From the NCBI RefSeq assembly GCF_000401215.1, contig NZ_ASRV01000164.1, positions 1 to 52,060 of the forward strand: DNA of 52,060 nt. Direction: 5' to 3'. How positions within the stretch are numbered: position 1 is the stretch's first letter; the number at the start of each line of letters is the position of its first letter. The translations under genes and the position numbers were made by a program. The stretch is from Clostridium sartagoforme AAU1. Its GTDB lineage: Bacteria; Bacillota; Clostridia; Clostridiales; Clostridiaceae. The notes under the pieces were generated by a model. That model was not told the DNA's origin, did not search any database, and was given only the letters and a program-made list of their open reading frames with translations. This document shows, in pieces, positions 1-8,914 of the stretch.

Positions 1-934
1 TAATTAAACCTATAATCCATATATATATATATAATTTTTTTTATTACTTTTTTAGATAAACCTATCTTGTAATATTCATTTATATATATAATTAAGGCTA
101 TTGTAGAAATAGTTCCTAAAATCATAGTTATATTAGATATTTTTCCATAGATAAGTTGGTAAATATTTTGGTTATTAGCATCTCATCATTCATTGCTAAA
201 AATAATGCTGCGCTAATACTATATACCCCTAAGGATAAATTTAAAACCAACTCATTTTTTTGATATATCTTGGTAAAGAAATAAAGTGATAACATAATTA
301 AGCTAATTATACAACTTATATCTATCAACATATATTTATCTCTAAAATTAGTAATACTTTTCTCACTACCTATATATATAGATTTTAATATCCCACTTTT
401 TAATGAGTCAGAATTTTCTAGTTGAATAAGTATTTCGAACTCTTTTTCATCTATATGAAAAAGTTTCATTCTCACAACACTATTAGAAAAATCACGTTCT
501 TCTATGAAATCACTTGCTGATTTTATTATAATTTTACTTTTTCCCCAAATATTATTAATGTTAATTCCAATGTCTCGCTGGCTTTCATTAACTTTTATCT
601 TAATTCTATATGTAGCTTTTCCCTCTGAAGGGAATTTGTTATTGTTTTTATCTTTATATCTATTCCAGTTACCAGGAAGTCTTATATATTCCTTTGGATA
701 ATTTTCCACATTATCAATAAAATCTTCTGTGTATAGAAGTTTATCATAATAGAACTCCCAATTTCCTTCTATGCAAAATACATTTTTATCTAAATTAACA
801 TCTGATAAGTCTAAATAGCCATTTTCTATTTGTAAATTATTTCTATTAGTAAAATTTGTTATAGAATAATAAGTAAATCCAAATATTAAAAAACAAAATA
901 TAAGTATATAAAAATTGTTAATCCATTTCTTCAT
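1..934 (-). pseudogene. 7TM-DISM-type membrane sensor, frameshifted and cut by the window edge
   Basis: The reading frame from 934 gives 268 residues: an N-terminal membrane segment (about 7-25), an extracellular beta-rich domain with the GNWEFYYD ... LPGNWN ... ATYRIKI pattern of 7TMR-DISM extracellular domains, and then two membrane helices (about 202-222 and 229-250). The frame stops at 128-130. Adding one A to the A5 run (plus-strand T5 at 140-144) lets translation continue as an open, hydrophobic frame (ISNITMILGTISTIALIIYI) to the window edge. The family normally has seven helices followed by a kinase, GGDEF or other output domain, so the intact gene would extend beyond position 1. The start overlaps the end of the upstream TetR gene by 17 bp, which suggests co-transcription. 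The output domain is not visible. Confidence 0.65.
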
Positions 935-1484
935 ATCTCTTTAATGCCCTCATAAAGTTTCCTTCTATTAATTCCTTTAATTTATCTATTAATATTTTAG
1001 GATCTTCTATCATCCCGTCTTTCATCCACTGTATTACCAGTCCTGCAAATGCATGAGTATAAAAATCTGCCATAAATTTTTTATCTTCAACTTTTACAGT
1101 CATTGTACTAGATATTTCATTAATTACTCCCATAAGCAACTCATTAATTACTGAAAAAAGATACATATCTAAATGTGTTCTACTTAATGAATTTAATGTA
1201 TTATTACAAAACTTCTTATTATCTTCTATGTATAAAAATATTTTATAAAATCCATCAAGCCAAGTGCTATAACTTTTATATTCTGATATACTTTCAATTG
1301 CCTCTGTTCTATATATCCATTCTACAAGCTCATATATATCGTGGAAGTGATAATAAAAAGTTTGCCTATTTAAATTACATTCATTAACTACATCCTTTAC
1401 TGATATTTTATGCAATGGTGTAGTTTTCATTAAAGTCTTTAATGATTTTGCTAATAACTTTTTAGTGTGTAGCGAACTTGTCAA
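918..1484 (-). CDS. TetR/AcrR family transcriptional regulator (Firmicutes DhaS-like type)
   Basis: A 188-residue DNA-binding repressor-type protein. The helix-turn-helix lies at about residues 23-46 (ISVKDVVNECNLNRQTFYYHF), where the RQTFYYHF recognition helix is typical of TetR proteins. The C-terminal part matches the Firmicutes-type TetR dimerisation and ligand domain in layout. The start codon is TTG at 1484, with GGGGA about nine bases upstream. The only alternative ATG lies inside the HTH region, so TTG is preferred. The gene overlaps the downstream sensor gene by 17 bp and probably regulates that unit. The ligand is unknown. Confidence 0.85.
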   Translation of the reverse strand: MTSSLHTKKLLAKSLKTLMKTTPLHKISVKDVVNECNLNRQTFYYHFHDIYELVEWIYRTEAIESISEYKSYSTWLDGFYKIFLYIEDNKKFCNNTLNSLSRTHLDMYLFSVINELLMGVINEISSTMTVKVEDKKFMADFYTHAFAGLVIQWMKDGMIEDPKILIDKLKELIEGNFMRALKRYEEMD

Positions 1485-1609
1485 AACTTATCATCCCCAA
1501 TCTAAATCTTATTATATAATTATTTCTAGTAATTTGTAAATTTTACAAACAAAATATTTCATTATACTGTTCATAATTCATTATTAGTATTTACTTACCA
1601 AAAATTAAA

Positions 1610-1667
1610 CATATGTAAATTTGCTTATTCCGTCGCTTCGCTCCAAATCAACGCCAGCTTACATATG
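1610..1667. repeat. Inverted repeat with GC-rich loop
   Basis: CATATGTAA at 1610-1618 is the exact reverse complement of TTACATATG at 1659-1667. The 40-base loop contains a block (cgtcgcttcgctcc) that is clearly richer in GC than the surroundings. The arrangement resembles a small non-coding repeat element rather than a terminator, because no T-run follows. Confidence 0.45.
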
Positions 1668-1735
1668 TCCACTCGAAAAGTTTGAGGAAATATTTTCTAA
1701 ATTATAATTTTTTTGTAATTTGCTAAAGAGTAAAA

Positions 1736-1771
1736 AAATATTACTGGAAACTCAAATTTCCAGTAATATTT
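1736..1771 (-). terminator. Intrinsic terminator
   Basis: A perfect 15-bp stem (1736-1750 with 1757-1771) encloses a six-base loop. On the minus strand it runs into a T-rich tail at 1729-1738. It lies about 180 bp downstream of the SDR gene and probably ends that transcript. Confidence 0.75.
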
Positions 1772-1796
1772 AAAATATCAATTACATGAAACTATA

Positions 1797-1948
1797 TTAA
1801 GGATCACACTTCCTAAGAACTTTTCCATCATTTTTTATATCTACATTAACTCTATTTTATCCTACAAATTTAAGTTTCCTACTGTCCTTTATTTGTTTTA
1901 CTAGAGTCTTTATACTATAAAATTGCTTTGCAATTAGTATTAAGGATA
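1797..1948 (-). pseudogene. Possible relic of an unidentified coding sequence
   Basis: Directly downstream of the SDR gene, one minus frame reads as about 50 residues interrupted by a single in-frame TAA (IKTLVKQIKDSRKLKFVG, stop, NRVNVDIKNDGKVLRKCDP). The composition looks protein-like, but there is no clear start or ribosome binding site and no family was recognised. It may be chance. Confidence 0.2.
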
Positions 1949-1952
1949 ATCT

Positions 1953-2843
1953 TTAGCTTTCTACCATGGTTCCTCCATTTACATGAATGATCTGCCCCGT
2001 CACATAACTTGAATCATCAGAAGCTAAATACACATATGCTGGAGCTAATTCATAAGGTTGTCCCGCTCTTTTCATTGGAGTATCTTCCCCAAAAGTAACA
2101 ACCTCTTCTGCTGAAAAACTAGATACAATAAGAGGTGTCCAAATCGGGCCTGGTGCTACTGCATTGACCCTTATCCCCTTATCTACTAATGATTGTGATA
2201 AAGATCTTGTAAATGTTGTTACTGCTCCCTTAGTAGCTGAATAGTCTATAAGGGTCTCATGCCCCTCATAAGCTGTAACTGATGTAGTGTTTATAATAGA
2301 ACTTCCTCTTTTTAAATATGGTAATACTGCTTTTGTTAGATAAAACATAGCAAAAATATTTACTTTAAATGTTATCTCTAACTGCTCCGAAGTTATATTT
2401 TCTATACTCTTTTGTGGGAATTGTACTCCTGCATTATTAACTAATATGTCTATTTTACCAAACTTTTCTATGGTCTTTTCCACTATATTTTTACTAAAAT
2501 GTTCTTTACTAATATCTCCTTCTATTAATAAACATTCACTTCCATAGCCCTCTATATATCCTTTAGTTTCTTCTGCATCTTCTCTTTCATATAAATATAC
2601 AATAACTATCTTTGCTCCTTCTTTTGCAAAAGCAACAGCAGTAGCTCGTCCAATTCCGCTATCACCACCTGTTATTATAGCCACTCTATCTTCTAACTTT
2701 CCACTACCTCTATACTCATGGTCATCGAACACTGGCCTTGGATCCATTATCGCTTCTATACCTGGTTGAACCTCTTGATGTTGGGGTGGAAAATCTCTAT
2801 AGAAATTATTTGTCCATAATCCGCTTCTTTTATATGAGTTCAT
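1953..2843 (-). CDS. SDR family oxidoreductase (general stress protein 39 / YhdF-like)
   Basis: A 296-residue cytosolic NAD(P)-dependent short-chain dehydrogenase. It has the Rossmann motif TGGDSGIG (about 58-65), NNAG (136-139) and the catalytic Ser188, Tyr201 and Lys205 (YSATK). The C-terminus GQIIHVNGGTMV is also typical. An N-terminal extension of about 45 residues before the fold, containing PGIEAIMDPRPVFDDHEYRGSGKL, marks the GSP39/YhdF/YghA subgroup rather than fatty-acid reductases. The ATG at 2843 is preferred because GGAGG lies five bases before it. A longer TTG-initiated frame from 2855 would include that site. The substrate is not known. It appears monocistronic, with a terminator at 1736-1771. 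Confidence 0.93.
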   Translation of the reverse strand: MNSYKRSGLWTNNFYRDFPPQHQEVQPGIEAIMDPRPVFDDHEYRGSGKLEDRVAIITGGDSGIGRATAVAFAKEGAKIVIVYLYEREDAEETKGYIEGYGSECLLIEGDISKEHFSKNIVEKTIEKFGKIDILVNNAGVQFPQKSIENITSEQLEITFKVNIFAMFYLTKAVLPYLKRGSSIINTTSVTAYEGHETLIDYSATKGAVTTFTRSLSQSLVDKGIRVNAVAPGPIWTPLIVSSFSAEEVVTFGEDTPMKRAGQPYELAPAYVYLASDDSSYVTGQIIHVNGGTMVES

Positions 2844-2931
2844 GTAATCCTCCAAATTAAATTATTACACTATTCATAATATGTCTTTTCTAAACTATTA
2901 GTTCCATCACACAAACTATCTATGTTTCAAT

Positions 2932-4944
2932 TTAAATTTTAAACTTTCTAATTAATCTATTTAATATCTCCGAATAATTTTTTAGTGTTTCTGCTTGCTC
3001 AGCCATCTCTTGTAGTCCTGAAGATTGCTCCTCTGATGCAGCACTCACTTCTTCAGTAATTGCAGCTGTTTCTTGTGATACCGCTGCAACCTCTGATATA
3101 TTAGACACAACAATATCTTTACTCTCAGTTATCTTATCTAATGATGATGTAACTTCACTAATATTATTTTCTAATTCATTTATCATACTACTTATTACAT
3201 CGAATTTAGTTTTTGTTATCTCTAAGCTTTCCTCAGTTTCTTCATTAAGCTTCTTAGTTACCAACGTTTCTTCATAGAGCTCTTTTATACTCGCTTTTAC
3301 TTCTTCTATTACATAATTAATTTCTGTTGCTGATTTAGCTGATTCCTCTGCTAATTTTCTCACCTCATCTGCAACAACAGCAAATCCTCTACCAACTTCA
3401 CCAGCCCTTGCTGCTTCTATGCTTGCATTTAAAGCTAAAAGATTAGTTTGTTCTGTAATTGATTTAATAGCATCAACTATAATTCCTATTTCTTCTGATT
3501 TATTTGATAATAAATCTACTTTAGATACCATATTATTACTAGCGTCTCTATTCTTCTCATATGTATCTGTTAAATTCTCTAAGGCAACTGTTCCTTCTGA
3601 TGAAGACAATCTAACTTCTTTTGATGTTTTAAGCATCTTTTGAGAACTTGATATAGACTTGTCAACTTCTTCTTCTAACACAGCCACTACACGAACTCCC
3701 GAATCTAAGCCAGCAGCTTGATCCGTAGCTCCCCCTGCTATTTGTTGAATTGATTTTGCCACTTCTTCGCCTACATTGCTAGACTCTTTAATTATTCCAA
3801 ATAATGTCTCTGATCCATAATTCACCTTTTCAGATGCTTCTTGTATTCCTGATAAAAGCATTCCCATATCTTCGGTTAATACATTTAAACTATCCATCAT
3901 AGCATTGATTTCTCTATTATAATAAAATTTACTTTCTACTTTTCCTGTAAAATCTCCATCTTTAATTTTATTCAATAAATTTACAACTTCTCTTATAGGC
4001 TTTGTAAGTCTTCTTGTAAATATTCCAGCTGATATAACCACCATAATTATCATTATTATTAGTACTGATACTGATAGCAATAACTCTTTTATATATGAAG
4101 AAATTAAATCCCTTCTTGGAATAGATACCGAAATAATTAACCCGCTCTCTTTTTCTACAACCTTATAACTTATATACTTTACGTCATCTATTTCTGTAGT
4201 AATTCTTACATTACTTTCACCTTTTATTATGTTCTCTATCCAAGGAAAGTCATTTATCCCTTTCCCTATTAAACTTGTATCACTATTAGCGATAATTATT
4301 CCATTCTTACTAAATACAGTACCAAAAGCTTTATCCCCTAATTCAAGATTCTGAACTATACCTGATAAAACATCAAGGTTCTTATCTATCCCTACAACAC
4401 CTTGTATTTCACCTTTATCATTTAATACAGCTTTAGAATATGTAACTACTATTTTTTTAGTTGCAATATCTTGATAAGGTTCTGACATTATAGTCTTAGA
4501 TGGATTATTTACTGCTTCCTTATACCAATCTCTTTGTCTAGAATCAAAACTATCACCTAAGTCAACATACGGTGCTAACACAAATTTTCCATCTTCACTT
4601 CCCATATATACAGAAATTACATCCTTATTTATTTCCTTATATGCCTGTAATGTCTTTTCAAACCAAACTATTTCATTATTTTTATTCTCTTTCAATCCCC
4701 TTGCATTAGCATCAACAGCTAAATATTCAATATCTTTAGTACTATTATTATTTTCATTTACTAATGATTGAGATACTACATCAATACTTTTATCAATAGT
4801 TGCATTTATAACACCATTAATATTTTTATTAAGCGAATAAAAGTTAGATAATACCATTGCTACTAATGGTATTATGGATGTCATAATAAGAAGTCTTACT
4901 ATTGCTTGCTTTATAGTTTGTTCCTTAATTTTTCTTTTTTTCAT
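2932..4944 (-). CDS. Methyl-accepting chemotaxis protein with dCache-type sensor domain
   Basis: A 670-residue transmembrane chemoreceptor. The order is a first membrane helix (about 12-35), a periplasmic-side Cache domain with the [12 protein letters not shown] and [14 protein letters not shown] motifs of double-Cache ligand-binding domains, a second membrane helix (about 285-308), a HAMP linker (about 310-362) and a long cytoplasmic signalling coiled coil. The conserved hairpin tip is [19 protein letters not shown] followed by [18 protein letters not shown]. It would sense a small ligand outside the cell and control CheA. No chemotaxis or flagellar genes are nearby, so it is an orphan receptor. 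The ligand cannot be read from the sequence. Confidence 0.95.
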   Translation of the reverse strand: MKKRKIKEQTIKQAIVRLLIMTSIIPLVAMVLSNFYSLNKNINGVINATIDKSIDVVSQSLVNENNNSTKDIEYLAVDANARGLKENKNNEIVWFEKTLQAYKEINKDVISVYMGSEDGKFVLAPYVDLGDSFDSRQRDWYKEAVNNPSKTIMSEPYQDIATKKIVVTYSKAVLNDKGEIQGVVGIDKNLDVLSGIVQNLELGDKAFGTVFSKNGIIIANSDTSLIGKGINDFPWIENIIKGESNVRITTEIDDVKYISYKVVEKESGLIISVSIPRRDLISSYIKELLLSVSVLIIMIIMVVISAGIFTRRLTKPIREVVNLLNKIKDGDFTGKVESKFYYNREINAMMDSLNVLTEDMGMLLSGIQEASEKVNYGSETLFGIIKESSNVGEEVAKSIQQIAGGATDQAAGLDSGVRVVAVLEEEVDKSISSSQKMLKTSKEVRLSSSEGTVALENLTDTYEKNRDASNNMVSKVDLLSNKSEEIGIIVDAIKSITEQTNLLALNASIEAARAGEVGRGFAVVADEVRKLAEESAKSATEINYVIEEVKASIKELYEETLVTKKLNEETEESLEITKTKFDVISSMINELENNISEVTSSLDKITESKDIVVSNISEVAAVSQETAAITEEVSAASEEQSSGLQEMAEQAETLKNYSEILNRLIRKFKI

Positions 4945-5158
4945 TTTTCCTCCTCCAACCTACATGAAAATTAATATAAACAATATACTTTCCTTATATT
5001 AATTTATCGTATAAATAAGCACTAAATTTAGTCATAAACAGGCAAATTCAAACATTTATTTTTTCCTTTTTCTATATTTTTTAATTTCCATTCTTAATTC
5101 TTTTAAAATTGTGTATGAAAACATTATCACAAATTGATATTTTATTACTTTCTATACA

Positions 5159-5184
5159 AGTAGTAAATAAAAAAAATTACTACT
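5159..5184 (-). terminator. Hairpin downstream of the amino-acid ABC operon
   Basis: AGTAGTAA at 5159-5166 pairs with TTACTACT at 5177-5184 across an A/T-rich loop. It lies 33 bp past the stop of the ATPase gene on the minus strand. The T-run is in the loop rather than after the stem, so this is only a possible terminator. Confidence 0.4.
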
Positions 5185-5216
5185 CCCAAATTCATTTTGA
5201 CAGTAGCAATTTGTAT

Positions 5217-5957
5217 TTACATATCTTTTAATGTACGCTTTAAAAATTCACGTGTTCGTTCTTTTGTTGGATTATTAAATATTTGCTCTGGAGTTCCTTC
5301 TTCTTCAATAACTCCATTATTCATAAATACTACTCTATCTGAAACTTCTCTTGCAAAACCCATTTCATGCGTTACAACTAACATTGTAAGACCACTTTCT
5401 GCAAGCTCCTTCATGACCTTTAAAACTTCTCCTACCATTTCTGGATCAAGTGCTGATGTTGGTTCGTCAAAAAGAATAACATCTGGCTCCATTGATAATG
5501 CTCTTGCAATGGCAACACGTTGCTTTTGTCCTCCTGATAGTTGTTTAGGCTTAGCATTAACATAGTTACTCATACCAACTATATCTAAGTATTTCATCGC
5601 AACTTTTTCTGCTTCTTCTCTTGAGCGATTTAATACTTTCATTTGTCCAACAACACAATTACTAAGCACATTATGATTATTAAATAAATTAAACTGTTGA
5701 AAAACCATACCTAATTTAGTTCTGTATTTATATATATTGTGATCGTCATCTAAAATATTTTCTCCATTGTATATTATTTTTCCACCAGTTGGTTTTTCCA
5801 AAAGATTTATACATCTTAGCAAAGTTGACTTACCAGATCCAGATGATCCTATTATGCAAACAACTTCTCCCTTATCTACTGAAAAATCAATATCTTTTAA
5901 CACTTCATGAGTTCCAAAGGATTTATTTAAATGTTGAATATCTATTACTTTCTTCAT
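5217..5957 (-). CDS. Amino-acid ABC transporter, ATP-binding protein (PAAT family; probably lysine)
   Basis: A 246-residue cytoplasmic ATPase of a polar amino-acid importer. Walker A is GSSGSGKST (37-45), the Q-loop lies in MVFQQFNLF, the signature is LSGGQKQR, Walker B is [13 protein letters not shown] and the switch histidine is in VVTHEMGF. Length and motifs are those of the GlnQ/HisP group. It is the last gene of the operon, 12 bp after the permease gene. The operon leader carries a lysine riboswitch, so the substrate is inferred to be lysine. The riboswitch gives the substrate; the ATPase alone does not. Confidence 0.94.
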   Translation of the reverse strand: MKKVIDIQHLNKSFGTHEVLKDIDFSVDKGEVVCIIGSSGSGKSTLLRCINLLEKPTGGKIIYNGENILDDDHNIYKYRTKLGMVFQQFNLFNNHNVLSNCVVGQMKVLNRSREEAEKVAMKYLDIVGMSNYVNAKPKQLSGGQKQRVAIARALSMEPDVILFDEPTSALDPEMVGEVLKVMKELAESGLTMLVVTHEMGFAREVSDRVVFMNNGVIEEEGTPEQIFNNPTKERTREFLKRTLKDM

Positions 5958-5969
5958 ACTTTTCCTCCA

Positions 5970-6743
5970 TTAAGCTACTACATCTTTAGTTTTTTGTAGT
6001 ATATCTTCTGGTCTTTCTACTTGCATTTGATTTCCAGCCATAATGTAATTTTCTGGGCCATCTATTTTTCTTTCAAATGCTCTTAAGATTCTTGTAACTG
6101 TATATGTCATTATAAAATAAAGGATACATGTTACGAAGAATGCTTCGAAATATCTATAATTATTTCCTGCTACTGTTTTTGTTTGGAAATATAGTTCGGA
6201 TACAGAAATTACATTTAAAACAGATGTATCCTTTATATTTATTACAAACTCATTACCTGTTGCTGGTAATATATTTCGTATAACTTGCGGTAATACAATA
6301 TTCATCATTGTTTGAAAATGATTCATTCCTATTGCTTGAGCAGCCTCAAATTGACCTTTATCTATAGAAATTATGCCCCCTCTTACTATTTCTGACATAT
6401 ATGCACCTGTGTTAATAGATACTATAAATAATGCTGCCACTATCTTATTTATATCTATTCCTAAAAATTGAGCTGATCCATAGTAAATTACCATAGCCTG
6501 CACTATCATAGGTGTTCCCCTAAAAAATTCTATATAAATAGAAAGAATTATATTAACAATTTTAAGGCATACTTTCTTTAGCCCTCTATCAGGCACAGGA
6601 ATAGTTCTAATAACACCTACCAATAAACCAATTAAAGTACCAATCAAAGTACCAATTATAGAAATAAAAAGTGTCATACCTGCTCCACGTAAAAACATTG
6701 GTAAGTTATTTTGAAGTATTTTTACTATCCATTCAATACTCAT
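5970..6743 (-). CDS. Amino-acid ABC transporter permease (HisM/ArtQ type; probably lysine)
   Basis: A 257-residue integral membrane protein with about five helices. The EAA loop, which contacts the ATPase, is seen in EIVRGGIISIDKGQFEAAQAIG, followed by IVLPQVIRNILPATGNEF; both are characteristic of His/Glu/Gln/Arg-type ABC permeases. The C-terminal tail (about residues 235-257) is hydrophilic and cytoplasmic. It lies between the binding-protein gene (67 bp upstream) and the ATPase gene (12 bp downstream) in one operon under the lysine riboswitch. Confidence 0.94.
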   Translation of the reverse strand: MSIEWIVKILQNNLPMFLRGAGMTLFISIIGTLIGTLIGLLVGVIRTIPVPDRGLKKVCLKIVNIILSIYIEFFRGTPMIVQAMVIYYGSAQFLGIDINKIVAALFIVSINTGAYMSEIVRGGIISIDKGQFEAAQAIGMNHFQTMMNIVLPQVIRNILPATGNEFVINIKDTSVLNVISVSELYFQTKTVAGNNYRYFEAFFVTCILYFIMTYTVTRILRAFERKIDGPENYIMAGNQMQVERPEDILQKTKDVVA

Positions 6744-6810
6744 ATTATCCTCCTAATAATTATCTAATATAGAATTTGAATAGGTTAAAAATTAATCTAT
6801 TCTAATAAAA

Positions 6811-7638
6811 CTATTGAGCTGCCGGTTGATTCTTAATAGCATTACTCATTATTTCTGTTTGTTCTTCTTGTGAAATACCTGATAAAATTTCATTTATTTT
6901 TGATGTTAACTCACTGCCCTTTTTAATACCTACTGCTGTTTCTGTATCTTCTGGATTTGTAACAAATCCATCCTCAAGCTCAATCATTTTAAACTTTGAG
7001 TTAGCAGTTTGTGCACTAACAGCTTCTGGTTTTTCAGATACATACGCATCAATAACACCTGACTCAAGAGCAACTCTCATAGCTGGAAAGTTATCCATAG
7101 CTTCTAGTTTTTTTACACCTTGAATTTGCTCTATTACTGAATAATGAAATGTATTTAATTGTCCTGTAACTTTTGCTCCATTAAAATCAGCTAATGTTTT
7201 AGCATTAGTATATTGACCTCCATTTTTAACAACCATAACTAATTGTGATTTATAGTAGTTATTAGAAAAATCTATTGTTTGCTTACGTTCTGCTGTTGGT
7301 GACATACCTGCAATTATTGCATCAATTTTTCCTGATGTTAAGGCTGGTACTAATCCATCCCATTCTGTTTTAACAATAACTAACTCTTTGCCTAATCCAT
7401 CAGCTATTTTTTTTGCAATTTCTACGTCATATCCACCTGCATATTCTGCACTTCCATCTATTTTTACTCCTCCATTTGAATCATTCATTTGTGTCCAGTT
7501 AAATGGGGGATACCCAGCTTCAAGTCCAACTCTAAATACATTTTCACCTTTTTTATTTGAATTTCCTGAGCCACATCCTGTTAGTAATAGCATAGCTACT
7601 AATGATAATGAAATTAATAATGATAGTTTTTTCTTCAT
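6811..7638 (-). CDS. Amino-acid ABC transporter substrate-binding lipoprotein (probably lysine)
   Basis: A 275-residue extracytoplasmic binding protein of solute-binding family 3. It has a lipoprotein signal peptide with lipobox LLTGC (Cys22), then GLEAGYPPFNW, GYDVEIAKKIADGLG and AIIAGMSPTAERKQTIDFSNNYY, which are hallmarks of periplasmic polar amino-acid binding proteins. The ATG at 7638 is chosen because a GAGGAG-type site precedes it and the signal peptide starts MKKKLSLL. A longer frame upstream would run through the leader terminator. It is the first gene of the operon and follows the lysine riboswitch. Lysine as the ligand is inferred from that regulation. Confidence 0.95.
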   Translation of the reverse strand: MKKKLSLLISLSLVAMLLLTGCGSGNSNKKGENVFRVGLEAGYPPFNWTQMNDSNGGVKIDGSAEYAGGYDVEIAKKIADGLGKELVIVKTEWDGLVPALTSGKIDAIIAGMSPTAERKQTIDFSNNYYKSQLVMVVKNGGQYTNAKTLADFNGAKVTGQLNTFHYSVIEQIQGVKKLEAMDNFPAMRVALESGVIDAYVSEKPEAVSAQTANSKFKMIELEDGFVTNPEDTETAVGIKKGSELTSKINEILSGISQEEQTEIMSNAIKNQPAAQ

Positions 7639-7660
7639 AGTAAATCCTCTCCTCTTTTTT

Positions 7661-7695
7661 AATAATAAAAAAACCAACCCTTTAATTGGATTGGT
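7661..7695 (-). terminator. Leader terminator directly before the lysine ABC operon
   Basis: On the minus strand ACCAATCC (7695-7688) pairs with GGGTTGGT (7680-7673), with one G-U pair, and a T6ATTATT tract follows at 7672-7661. It ends 22 bp before the start codon. Its 5' arm touches the segment 7694-7702, which can pair with the 3' end of the aptamer (7791-7799), so it may be the regulated terminator. Confidence 0.8.
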
Positions 7696-7723
7696 GCTAT
7701 CTTAAATCTTTGGATAGGTTTCT

Positions 7724-7750
7724 ATAAAAAAATAACTGAGCAAAGCTCAG
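7724..7750 (-). terminator. Second leader terminator between aptamer and gene
   Basis: CTGAGC and GCTCAG (7745-7750 and 7736-7741) form a tight hairpin with a three-base loop. On the minus strand it is followed by TTATTTTTTT (7735-7724). It lies between the lysine aptamer and the gene-proximal terminator, which gives the leader two terminators in tandem. Confidence 0.7.
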
Positions 7751-7788
7751 GCCCAATTTATATATAACCTAATCCTCATCTTCCCATT

Positions 7789-7968
7789 CGAGATAGCACA
7801 ACTTAATAAACTGGGAAAGTTTATTAAGACAGTCCTGTAGCTCTTAACTACAGACCCAGCAAGTAATACCGAGATATATTACAAGCTTCGGCAAAATTTC
7901 CTTCTCCTTAGTATCATCACTTTCTCTAGTTCAACCAAAGACTGTTAAATTTTGCGCCTCTACCCCAC
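7789..7968 (-). promoter_or_regulatory. Lysine riboswitch (L box) aptamer
   Basis: The minus strand contains the conserved L-box blocks in order: GGTAGAGGCGC (about 7964-7954), AAGGAGAAGGAA, TTGCCGAAGC, CGGTATTA, TTGCTGGGTCTG, and ACAGGACTGTC, closing with GTGCTATCTCG (about 7799-7789). GGTAG at the 5' end can pair with CTATC at the 3' end to form P1. These blocks and their spacing match the Bacillus lysC aptamer. GTGCTATCT (7799-7791) is also fully complementary to AGATAGCAC (7702-7694), a candidate antiterminator. The switch is expected to turn the transporter off when lysine is high. Confidence 0.92.
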
Positions 7969-8004
7969 ATATGAAAGTGAGGTATTTATTAAATTTATGT
8001 TTTT

Positions 8005-8033
8005 AGTGTACAGGCTTATATAATAAATGTCAA
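8005..8033 (-). promoter_or_regulatory. Sigma-A-type promoter of the lysine riboswitch transcript
   Basis: On the minus strand TTGACA (8033-8028) and TACACT (8010-8005) are separated by exactly 17 bp. Transcription would begin near 7998, about 30 bases before the aptamer. Confidence 0.75.
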
Positions 8034-8173
8034 TAGTTTAATAAAAAAATCTATTTTTATATTTTAAATTCTCTAGCTTTTTTAGGATCAGTAACTAATA
8101 TAAACAAACCTCATAAAGATACTATCTATTTTCCCTCTAAAATATCCACTTAAGGTAATTTGAAATTAAATAA

Positions 8174-8202
8174 ACCCTTCCAACTTGCTAGTTTAGAAGG
8201 GT
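8174..8202 (-). terminator. Hairpin downstream of the P-II-like gene
   Basis: ACCCTTC (8174-8180) pairs with GAAGGGT (8196-8202), and an inner AACT/AGTT extends the stem. The minus-strand tail is TTTATTTAATTT, so the site probably ends the DUF1538/P-II unit. The AT-rich stretch at about 8040-8170 holds no gene, only a doubly interrupted coding-like frame. Confidence 0.6.
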
Positions 8203-8245
8203 ATAACATTAACATATACTTTATTTAATATAACTTTATTATCTT

Positions 8246-8914
8246 TTACTCATATAGACCATAAGTTTTATTTATATCTTGTGTAAAAACAATGCCATTT
8301 CCTGGCTTATCCATTTCAAGTTCTTTTCTTATAGAAGCTATAATTGCCTCTGTTTTATCATCCTTAGATATAATCATAACTATTTCTTTTTCAGGTTCTA
8401 TTTCCATAGCAAACACTTTACTTGTTTCATGTATACCAGAGCCTCTAGCATTTATTATTGTTCCACCTTTTGCTCCTGCTTTAGTTGCCGCATCTATAAC
8501 ATCTTCTGCTCTACCTTTTTCTACTATGGCAGTTATAGAATTATACATTATATTTTCTACACCTCTTTCTTTACTAATATTATCGCTTTTATATCTTCTG
8601 GTTCCTAAAATATTTGATATAGAAGTGGTAAATACTATCCCATGATTTGGTCTTTCAAATTTAAATTCTTCATCTAAATTTTTTAAAGATTTATTAACAG
8701 TATCACTATCAGCAACCATAAGAACAATTTCTTTCCTTACATCTGATAGTCCTAAGTAATCTAAAATTTTATTATTAACTGTCCCTCTTCCTAAAAATAT
8801 AGTTCCTCCAGAAACGCCATGATATTTTGCTCTCTGTATCAACTTACTTCCTAGTCCAAAATTGACTATAAAATAAATAAGTTCAATACTTTTAGATTCA
8901 AGGCTATTGTGCAT
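8246..8914 (-). CDS. Tandem P-II-like regulatory protein
   Basis: About 222 residues formed by two similar halves. Half one has HGVSGGTIFLGRGT and KEIVLMVADSD, ending ERPNHGIVFT; half two has AGAKGGTIINARGSG and KEIVMIISKDD, ending DKPGNGIVFT. The pattern GGT-(I)-x-x-(A/G)RG and the beta-alpha-beta layout are those of P-II (GlnB-like) proteins. Two such domains on one chain are unusual, because classical P-II is a trimer of single domains of about 112 residues. No T-loop uridylylation tyrosine is evident. The gene overlaps the end of the DUF1538 gene, so the two products likely act together, with this one as a cytosolic sensor. The start is either ATG 8914 or TTG 8920; GGAGG fits both. Confidence 0.8.
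   Translation of the reverse strand: MHNSLESKSIELIYFIVNFGLGSKLIQRAKYHGVSGGTIFLGRGTVNNKILDYLGLSDVRKEIVLMVADSDTVNKSLKNLDEEFKFERPNHGIVFTTSISNILGTRRYKSDNISKERGVENIMYNSITAIVEKGRAEDVIDAATKAGAKGGTIINARGSGIHETSKVFAMEIEPEKEIVMIISKDDKTEAIIASIRKELEMDKPGNGIVFTQDINKTYGLYE

Larger units (their letters stand above)
1485..1952. other. Gene-poor intergenic stretch
   Basis: The 468 bases between the TetR gene and the SDR gene hold an inverted repeat with an unusually GC-rich loop (1610-1667), a strong hairpin terminator (1736-1771) and a short possible coding relic (1797-1948). No intact gene was seen on either strand. Confidence 0.6.

Noticed and set aside
8057-8150. Coding-like minus frame (FILVTDPKKAREFKI) with two stops
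   Set aside because: Too short and twice interrupted, with no start site; not enough to call a pseudogene.
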